Shown here one piece after another: positions 56,240 to 64,000 of a DNA stretch of 64,000 nucleotides. Under the pieces are notes generated by a model, which had not been told where the DNA came from, did no database searches, and saw nothing but the letters and a program-made list of their open reading frames with translations. Every line of letters begins with the position of its first letter. The stretch's first letter is position 1. The stretch is from positions 85,888,151 through 85,952,150 of the forward strand of contig NC_133120.1 in the NCBI RefSeq assembly GCF_033568475.1, read 5' to 3'. The translations under genes were made by a program, and so were the position numbers. This stretch comes from Henckelia pumila. Lineage: Eukaryota > Streptophyta > Magnoliopsida > Lamiales > Gesneriaceae.

Positions 56240-56540
56240 CATCAGAAATGACTGTATGACTTTTAGGATGATGCTCATTGTGGGCCTCAATTTCGGTACA
56301 CGGTGCATGCATGATGCTGCCACATCGACAAGATGGATGACCCAAAAAATAACTATATTTAAATTTCTATATTTTTTAAAAAATGAAATTTATTAATAAA
56401 TAATAAATAAATAAATAAGAGAAGTGAGAGGGTATCACCTTTGCGACTCCATCCTCGGGATAATTTCCCTCAAGTTTTTGATCAACTATTGGTTTCAGTT
56501 GAAGTCTAGTAAAACTTGGAATGACCTAAAAAGACCTATC
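56240..56540 (-). pseudogene. Degraded kinase exon fragment, paralog of 63480-63720
   Basis: AAATAAATAAGAGAAGTGAG followed by GATCACC-like and CCCTCAAGTTTT(T/G)GATCAAC parallels 63570-63670, including the exon-end donor. The coding frame is degraded and only about 100 bp is comparable. From 56541 to 57380 I see no gene. Confidence 0.5.
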
Positions 56541-57384
56541 GCTGCAAATCTGCAAAGGTTCAAGAAATTACTTTTAGTGATTTGTCAACTATCAAATTAC
56601 AACAGAAAATTCTTTTAAACATGACAATCCATCGGTATAAGTGGCATACATGTTAAAAGTTGAGGCAAAAGCTTGAATTTTACCCATCAACTACTCCAAC
56701 AATTCTGCCCCCAACAACCAAATTCCGATCAAGTTAATTCAAACTGAGATCAAGGGGAAAGCAAGAGAGTACACCAGATACAAGGATATGGTGTTTCCAA
56801 ATATGACAATATTAATAGGTTGTTAAGACAATAGGACCAAAGTTCAAGCAAGAATGTTGGTCACGAAAGGAGCTAATATGAATAACAGTGTCACCTCAAT
56901 TTGCCAGCACAATGAGCCTCATGTAACTATTTAATGCCAGGACAACAGGTGAAATTCAAGAAAGTTTTAATATGCATATCTTTCTCATATTAATCAAGAA
57001 AAAATAAAGATCACAAGACACAATTCATTAACTACGGCCCGAATTCATAATTACTCTGGTTCAAATGTTTGAAGGTGATGAGCCTGTTACGCTGGTTCGT
57101 TAATTCACGTGAAACAACAAGAAGATGTTCACACAAAAGAATTATCTATTCAAATGAACCAAAAAATATAGATATGAAATCTTGATAATAATTTCCCAGA
57201 GAAATTTTCTAGCCAAGCTAGTGTTGAAAATAAACAATAAAACAATGAACTGAATAACCAACTCTCTCTTTTTCCCTTACTATTAACATCTCCTACAACG
57301 TGCGGTCTTAAATGGGCTTTTTAGGCATTCTATTATAAACAATCTTTATATTTGTCTTTGGATTATTTTTCAAGCCTGTAACAA

Positions 57385-59010
57385 TATCATCCCCTTAAAA
57401 AAAACCTTGTCCTCAAGGCTAAAGTTGAAACTTCTGCAGCATCTTCCCAAGCGGTTTCTTCCGCAAGCCGATTTTTCCACTCAGTGAGCACCTGTAGCTT
57501 CTATTCCTTGCCTATTTTCTTGTATCTGGTAGATAAAACCTTGCTCAATTCATAGCACATGACCAAGTATGCTTCCAAACCTGCAGGAAATGTCCGTACC
57601 TGGTGGCCCCCTCCAATGGCCTTTTTTAACAAAGATACGTGGAATACAGGGTGGACTCTCGACCCCGACAATAATTGCAATTTGTACGCCATATTACCCA
57701 CCTTCCCTAAAAACTTAATGGCCCATAATATCGAGGATCCAACTTCTGAAAAACTTTGCGGCACACTGATTGCTGCCTATGTGGCCTTAGCTTCAAAAAC
57801 ACAATATCCCCCACTTGAAATGATGCATATCGTCTTTTGGCATTAGCATTCTCTACTGTGCTCTTTGCAGATTATACTTAAGTTGCCTCAAATCCTCATC
57901 TCGATCACTTAGCTCTTGTCCTACTGCAGCCATTTTAGTCTCTCAAGGTAAAAATTGTGTCAACACCAGTGGCTTCCTTCCGTAAAGTGCCTCAAAAGGA
58001 GTCATTCCTGCTGCCAACAGATAGGATGTGTTATACCAAAACTCAGCCAATGAACACAGTTGGCCCAATTCCTAGGTTGTTTAGAATAAAAACATCGCAA
58101 ATATGTCTCAATACACATATTCAGCACTTCCGTTTTTCCATCCGATTCGGGACGGTATGGAAAATTCATCGCCAACTTTGTTCCATATAATCTGAATAAT
58201 TCTGACTAGAAAGCACTCATAAACACTGGATCGCGGTCACTTACAATTGATCGAGTAACTCCATGTAATCAAACCACATCGTTCATAAAGCTGTCAGCTA
58301 CTCCCTTGGCATTAAAATGACGTTTGAGTAAAATGAAGTGGCTGTACTTGGATGATCTATCCACCACCTCTATCAAAACCTTTTATCCTCTATATCATCT
58401 CATATCGCCCCTGGATGGGTAGAGATTGCAATAACCCCACAGGCTTAGTAGCTTGGTATTTATGTTTTTGGCATCTCACATTCCGCCACCATTTTTACCA
58501 CATCATTTTTCATCCTGACCCAATAGAAATTGTTTGATATCCGCTTCATCATTCAAAAATCTCCTGAGTGTCCTCATGTTGGAGTTATATGACATTCTTC
58601 TAGTACCTTGTTGACCCATTTCGACCCTTTAGGAATCACCAATATGCCCTTATACAATAAAATCACATTGGCCATTGAGTAAGGTTCGTTTTCTTCAACC
58701 TTTTGGCACAATTTCGTGAATTAGTTGTAATGCAGGATCATCTCACACTGCCTGATTCACCCCCTCCAATTCCAGCCACATTGGTACTGCAATGCTGCCC
58801 AACTCTACCTCACTATCTCTTCTAGACAATGCATCTTGTGCTCCATTGTTCACCCCGGCCTTATATTTAACCTCAAACTCATACACCATCAGTTTAACCA
58901 GCCAATGTTGTTGAATGGTAGTGGAGATTCGCTGTTGAAGCAAATTTTTTTGGTCTTTTGTCACGCCTCGAAACCAAAGTTGGTCGACATCGGCGTTGTT
59001 TAACAATTTA
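57385..59010 (-). pseudogene. Ty3/Gypsy pol relic (RNase H to integrase) with LTR edge
   Basis: On the minus strand, 59006-58743 encodes QQRISTTIQQHWLVKL and YKAGVNNGAQDALSRR, the RNase H end of chromovirus-type Gypsy pol. The 58080-57960 region encodes SYLLAAGMTPFEALYGRK from integrase, and 57764-57501 encodes GNMAYKLQLLSGSRVHPVFH, the integrase C-terminus. Many stops and frameshifts break it. Near 57380-57420 a polypurine-like run precedes TGTTACAGG, probably the start of the 3' LTR. The RT domain is missing: the sequence changes abruptly at about 59000. Confidence 0.8.
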
Positions 59011-59119
59011 ACGTTGAAACAACAAGATTTATAATACAGACTTTATACCTTTTATGCTACAAAAAAATACAGTATTATACGTAACAAAATTTGTAAATTA
59101 TAATTTATAAATAAAAAAA

Positions 59120-59560
59120 TACCTCATCGCAGAATTTGGAATAAAATTTTTAATCCGTGGATCCATTGCTTCGGATGAAAGCAATAGTCCGTACTCTTTG
59201 GCATATCGCAATATCTCTGTCATCTTACTTACCACACACTTATTCTTCACCTCCCCTACTTTCGTTGTATTGACGTATTATTTGTACATGTGGTTGTGTA
59301 CATCATCTAAATAAAAAAAAAAAAAAAAACTTGAAGCCATCTTGAATTTTGATGCCGAGCATTTTGTACGTCATTTCAATGCACGAAACTGAAGAAACAA
59401 GTACACAGACTCTTGGCTCTACTTGATTCCTCATCGGGGACATATATTTGTCATGAAAATGCATGTCACTGATGTCAACACAAGAATTCAAATGGCAAAA
59501 ATGGGACCTTGTCTGTCTAATAATTTCTTCCATGTTGAGTGCTGAAGAGCATCTATCAAT
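59120..59560 (-). pseudogene. Papain-like protease unit, copy 4 (last exon missing)
   Basis: Holds the first exon-like block (59533-59330, MHFHDKYMSPMRNQ then RVCVLVSS) and the middle block (59230-59130, MTEILRYAKEYG). The His/Asn block is absent, replaced at about 59060 by the Gypsy relic. Confidence 0.55.
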
Positions 59561-59639
59561 TCAAATCTTAAATTGGAAAAATTATCATAAAAATTGTTGT
59601 CAGTAATTTTTAGCAAGATGTTAACTGTCCAAAAATCAT

Positions 59640-60500
59640 AGAACATGCTTCTTTTAGCCGGTACCAGGGTATTTGTAGCCCCAATCCTTGCCCCAACTAT
59701 TCTCGACTATAAAACATTGCAATGGTCGGGCATTACCAATCGTCAACGTCACATTCCACACAACCAAAACAGCATGGCTTTCAAGATCTTCATCTCCTTT
59801 GCAACCACCATCAGACATAATCTGTTTCGAAATAAATTTAATTTCATTAATATAATATTTGAATTTGATAATAATATCTAAATAACGTACCTTATTACAA
59901 TTACAAAATGATTTGGTGGTTGTCAGTGAAGCAATCATAGGAAATTGATTTAACAAGAAACACACATACTGCAATCTCTCAAAATGATTTTATTTTATAC
60001 CCTTGATGCTACAAATAAACAACAGCATTATACGTAACAAAATTTGTAAATTATAATTTATAAATAAAAAAAATATCTCATCGCAAAATTTGGAATACAA
60101 ATTTTTAATCCGTGGATCCATTGCTTCGGATGAAAGCGATAGTCCATACTCTTTGGCATACCGCAATATCTCTGTCATCTTACTTACCACATTTATTCTT
60201 CACGTCCCCTACTTTTGTTGTATTGACGTATTACTTGTACATGTGGTTGTGTACATCTTCTAAATAAAAAAAATACTTGAAACCATCTTGAATTTTGATG
60301 CCGAGCATTTTGTACGTCATGTCAATGCAAGAAACTGAAGAAACAAGTACACAGACTCTTGGCTCTACTTGATTCCTCATCGGGGACATATACTTGTCAT
60401 GAAAATGCATGTCACTCATGTAAACACGAGAATTCAACTAGCAAAAATGAGACATTATCTATCTAATAATTTCTTTCATGTTGAGTGCTGAAGAGCGCCT
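59640..60500 (-). pseudogene. Papain-like cysteine protease unit, copy 3
   Basis: First block near 60437-60270 with RNQVEPRVCVLVSS; middle block 60190-60090 with MTEILRYAKEYGLSLSS and MDPRIKNLYSKF; last block 59974-59654 with HAVLVV and ENSWGKDWGYK. In papain-family enzymes the catalytic residues lie in NQxxCGSCW (Cys), a later HAVxxVG (His) and NSWG (Asn). Here the blocks occur in that order, but the Trp after the Cys is Val and the Gly of HAVLVVG is Trp. Frames are not continuous between blocks. Confidence 0.6.
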
Positions 60501-60619
60501 ATCCATTCAAATCTTAAATTAGAAAAACTATCATAAAAATTGTTGTCAGAAATTTTTAGCAAGATGTCAAACTGTCCAAAAATCATAGAACATACTTTTT
60601 TTAGTCGGTACCAAGGTAT

Positions 60620-61466
60620 TTGTAGCCCCAATCTAGGCCCAATTATTCTCGACTATAAAAAATTGCAATGGTCGGGTATTACCAATCGTCAACGTCACAT
60701 TCCCCACAACCAAAACAGCATGGTCTTCAAGATCTTCATCTTCTTTGCAACCACCATCAAACATAATCTGTTTCGAAATAAATTTAATTTCATTAATATA
60801 ATATTTGAATTTGATAATCATATCTAAATAACGTACCTTATTACTATTACGAAATGATTTGGTGGTTTTCAATGAAGTAATAATAGGAAATTGATTTGAC
60901 AAGAAACACACATACTCAATATTCTTGGACTGCAATCTCTCAAAATGATTTGATTTTATACCTTTGATGCTTATTAAAAAACAACAGTATTATACGTAAC
61001 AAAATTTTTAAATTATAATTTATAAATAAAAAATATATCATCGCAAAATTTGAAATACAAATTTTTAATCTGTGGATTCATTGCTTCGGATGAAAGCGAT
61101 AGTCCATATTCTTTGGCATACCGCAATATCTTTGTCATCTTACTTACCACATACTTATTCTTTACGTCCCCTACTTTCGTTGTATTGACGTATTACTTGT
61201 ACATGTGGTTGTGTACATCATCTAAATAAAAAAAACTTGAAACCGTCTTGAATTTTTATGCCGAGTATTTTGTACGTCATGTCAATGCAGGAAACTGAAT
61301 AAACAAGTACACAGACTCTTGGCTCTACTTGATTCCTCACCGGGGACATATACTTGTCATGAAAATGCATGTCACTCATGTCAACACGAGAATTCAACTT
61401 GAAAAATTGGGACCTTATCTCTCTAATAATTTCTTCCATGTTGAGTGTTGAAGAACGCTTATCCAT
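60620..61466 (-). pseudogene. Papain-like cysteine protease unit, copy 2
   Basis: First block starts MDKRSSTLNMEEIIRE (61466) and reads through RNQVEPRVCVLVYS. Middle block near 61150-61050; last block 60935-60633 with HAVLVVGN and VENNWA. Here the Ser-Trp-Gly of NSWG is lost (NNWA), a disabling change. Confidence 0.6.
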
Positions 61467-62560
61467 TCAAATCTTAAATTGGAAAAATTATCATAAAAAT
61501 TGTTGTCAGTAATTTTTAGCAAGATAGTGAGTCTAGAATAAACATAAGCATTGTCAAAAAAATCACACAAATGGAAAGTCATGAACAAAAATAAACAAGG
61601 ATGTCAAATCAAGTTCAAAATAGTCCAGTGCACCTTGTAATGAATCAAAAATTGTGTTGAGATTCAGAAAAATACTTTCAACATACCATTTTTTTTACTG
61701 CCTTCTTCTTTTTAAAAAAAAATTGGAAATTTGGTGCATATCTTGGCTTCAAAGTTTTCAAACACAACCACTATGCTGGATCTAACATCTACATGACTTT
61801 TTGGAGGATGCGCTTTCCCATACAAATATTCAAGGTCTCGTGAATATCAACAAAAATTCTAATTTATTGTGTCCAGTCAAGTACAGGATCAAGCTGCTCT
61901 TCCTCTTGTACTTTTTTCCTTCCTGCATAAAAAATGTACTTAATTCTAACACACGTCCAAAACCAAATCAAGGGCAATTTATACATACCATTCAAGATAT
62001 CACGAAGGGATCCCATGGAAGCTAATGCATCGAGACTGTCCAAAAATCATATAACAAGTCTCTTTTAGCCGGTACCAGGGTATTTGTAGCCCCAATCCTT
62101 GCCCCAACTATTATCAAGTATAAAACATTGCAATGGTTGGGCATTAACAATCGTCAACGTCACATTCCCTACAATCAAAATAGCATGGCCTTTGCAACCA
62201 CCATCTAACATAATTTGTTTCGAAATAAGTTTAATTTCATTAATATAATATCTGAATTTAATAATCATATCTAAATAACATGTCATGTTATAATTACGAA
62301 ATGATTTGGTGGTTTTCAATGAAGCAATCATAGGAAATTGCTTCAACAAAAAACACATACTCAATAATCTTGGAATGCAATCTCTCAAAATGATTTGATT
62401 TTATACCTTTGATGCTACAAAAAAAATAGTATTATACCTAACAAAATTTGTAAGTTATAATTTATAAATAAAAAAATACCTTATCGCAGAATTTGGAATA
62501 CAAATTTTTAATCCGTGGATCCATTGATTTGGATGAAAGCACCATGGTGGGGAGTTTTTG
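61467..62560 (-). pseudogene. Papain-like protease unit, copy 1 (first block missing, longest linker)
   Basis: Partial middle block near 62540-62465, then last block 62388-62065 with HAILIVGN and DNSWGKDWGYK. Compared with the other copies it retains an extra piece of about 510 bp (61530-62040) before the next unit, including an open stretch beginning MGSLRDILNGMYKL near 62017. That piece may be a true exon or linker deleted from the others. Confidence 0.5.
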
Positions 62561-62624
62561 CCCTCCCCAGGATCTGAACATTCACCTCCAGGTCTTAAAT
62601 GCAATGTTCCCTCAATCCTGATAC

Positions 62625-63245
62625 CATTGAGCGGGTTCGGGTTCAGTTATTTTTAAAAATCTCCGCAGCGGACTGGGGCGGGTACGGAGATGTTATCCCC
62701 ATCCCTAAACCCGTCCCAATAGACCCGATAATAATAATAATAATAAAATTAATACATTAATATTAATATATTAATTTTAATTACATTTAAAATATAGACT
62801 TGCATTTCACATGCATACTGAAAACCTAATACCCAAATCTCATTTTCTTCGATAATATTAGTGTTTGTGCTATTATGTATCTTATTGGATTTTAATATCT
62901 ACAACAGTTGTACTTTCAATACATGCATTGAAATTTTAATTTTAGTGTAATATTAGTGTTTTGTTATAATTCATTTTTTTCTTTCTATTTTTAAGAATAA
63001 ATTTAATATTTCAAGCAGGACGATGAAGATGACAGATTCGGGGATTTAATCCCCACGGCTTCGGGGATTCACCCCATCCCCGCCTAATTTCCATCTCAAT
63101 AGTGGGGATGGGGATAAGGGTTAAATTTCCGTGGGTTTGGATTTGGGGAATAAAACTGGGGATAAGGATGGGTTTTAATTTCTAGGACGTGGATGGGGAC
63201 GGTAAACCCGTCCCCGCTCCGTCCCATCGTCATCCCTATTAACAG
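62625..63245 (-). repeat. hAT-like repeat rich in GGGGATGGGGA words
   Basis: GCGGGTTCGGGTTCAG at the left and CCGTCCCATCGTCATCCCTA at the right, with many GGGGAT/ATCCCC words and a (AAT)n core near 62730. This is a type of repeat common in plants; target duplication was not resolved. Confidence 0.45.
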
Positions 63246-63614
63246 ATCATTACCTTATAAAGAGAAATCAGAGTAGGATAATGGCGCAAGCTAAAAGCTT
63301 TTATTCCAATATTCGGACAAGATTTTGCCTTTAAAAAAATTTCATTCGAACATAGATAAATGAAGCACGGAAGTTGAAACGAAACACAACCTAATGTTCA
63401 ATGTTTACAGTCAGCAAAAATCCAAGAATTCAAACACTAATCAATCAACAATGATTCGATGCACTTAACCACAATCCAAATGAAAGGCCTCAACTCATGC
63501 TCAAGATGCATGCATGCTGCCGCAACATATGCAAGCTACGCATGACACAAAAAAATGAAATTTATTCATAAATAATAAATAAATAACAAAGGGAGAGGAC
63601 TGAGGAGGGATCAC

Positions 63615-64000
63615 CTTAGCAACTTCTTTCTTAGGATAGATGCCCTCAAGTTTTGGATCAACAATTTGGTCCCATCGAAGTTCTCTGAAAGGTTGAATGA
63701 TCGTACCCAACCAAGTAATTAGACACTCCTGCCCATGAAGCATGGTGGACAACACATTCTCTCTTCCGATAAGAAGTTCTAACAAAAGAACGCCAAAGCT
63801 ATAGATATCGCTTTCTTGAGTAAACATGTCCTGTCATTGCACATCTGCAAAAGGATGAAAAAACAAAAATAATGAAATCATGACGCAGTGGTCAACTAGA
63901 AAATGAGCGAAAATTACTCTGGTGCATGATAGAAAGATGAACCAGGAGCTTGTTTTGAAAGGTCGAAGTCTATCTTGGCTTTATAGTCTTAAAAAACAAG
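63615..64000 (-). pseudogene. PTI1-like protein kinase fragment, broken, runs off the window
   Basis: On the minus strand, an exon from the window edge to 63918 encodes DFDLSKQAP and YHAPE. A GT-AG intron (63917-63845) follows, then an exon 63844-63615 with AMTGH, SDIYSFGVLLLELLIGR, ITWL and VDPKLEGIYPKKEVAKV. The words fit a PTI1-type receptor-like cytoplasmic kinase, a class acting in immune and stress signalling. Two lesions are visible: the activation segment between DLSKQAP and YHAPE is shortened (about 15 residues missing), and AAA at 63822-63824 where two A would keep frame shifts the reading after AMTGH. Upstream catalytic parts lie beyond the window. Confidence 0.7.

Noticed and set aside
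57559..58537. Plus-strand open frames across the Gypsy relic
   Set aside because: They are antisense shadows of minus-strand integrase and RNase H sequence.

Overview
The window is nuclear DNA from a flowering plant, probably a eudicot and possibly an asterid (the lineage is inference). It is AT-rich, has intron-containing plant genes (a CYP71-clan P450, a two-domain B3/REM factor, a PTI1-like kinase fragment), and is dominated by plant mobile elements: Copia and Gypsy LTR elements, Tourist MITEs, hAT-like elements, a Helitron and an integrated plant pararetrovirus.

Region by region. 1-2433: GC-rich degenerate tandem repeat, LTR-like remnant, a MITE and a hAT-like repeat. 2434-33437: one large, much-interrupted inverted duplication. 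Left arm 2434-10516 holds an almost complete P450 gene on the plus strand (8713-10352). Right arm 11993-33437 holds its mirror copy as a broken minus-strand pseudogene (12151-13627). The 1.5-kb spacer between the arms has no gene. Since duplication the left arm gained a non-autonomous LTR element (4539-7920) and perhaps a 316-bp MITE. The right arm gained a Copia element (13773-19591), a stack of nested elements (20825-29789), a probable solo LTR (about 29862-30786) and two Tourist-like elements (31216-32030, 32365-33136). Each arm serves as an approximate empty-site reference for the insertions in the other.

The nested stack is the most striking structure: a Tourist-like MITE (TTA target duplication) was entered by a hAT-like element (8-bp duplication), which was entered by a Helitron (A/T insertion, 3' hairpin plus CTAGT), which was entered by a young LTR retrotransposon with one long GAG-type ORF (5-bp duplication, LTRs about 1% diverged). 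All four termini can be read.

33480-37311: an apparently intact B3-domain gene begins just outside the right arm. 37312-39660 is AT-rich and gene-free. 40140-52552 is a near full-length endogenous pararetrovirus on the minus strand, with coat-protein region, movement protein, protease/RT/RNase H and a C-terminal ORF. It is decayed by stops and frameshifts and split by an Athila/Tat-like non-autonomous LTR element (41334-46483, perfect 5-bp duplication). The two ends of the viral insertion carry complementary arms of its leader. 52600-57400: mostly repeats, including three foldback MITEs. 57385-59010: a decayed Ty3/Gypsy pol fragment. 59100-62560: a tandem array of broken papain-like cysteine-protease units on the minus strand. 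63615-64000: a broken PTI1-like kinase that runs off the window, with a degraded paralogous fragment near 56400.

Only two genes look able to encode full proteins: the left-arm P450 (whose heme signature lacks its usual arginine) and the B3 factor. All identifications come from reading motifs; no database search was run.
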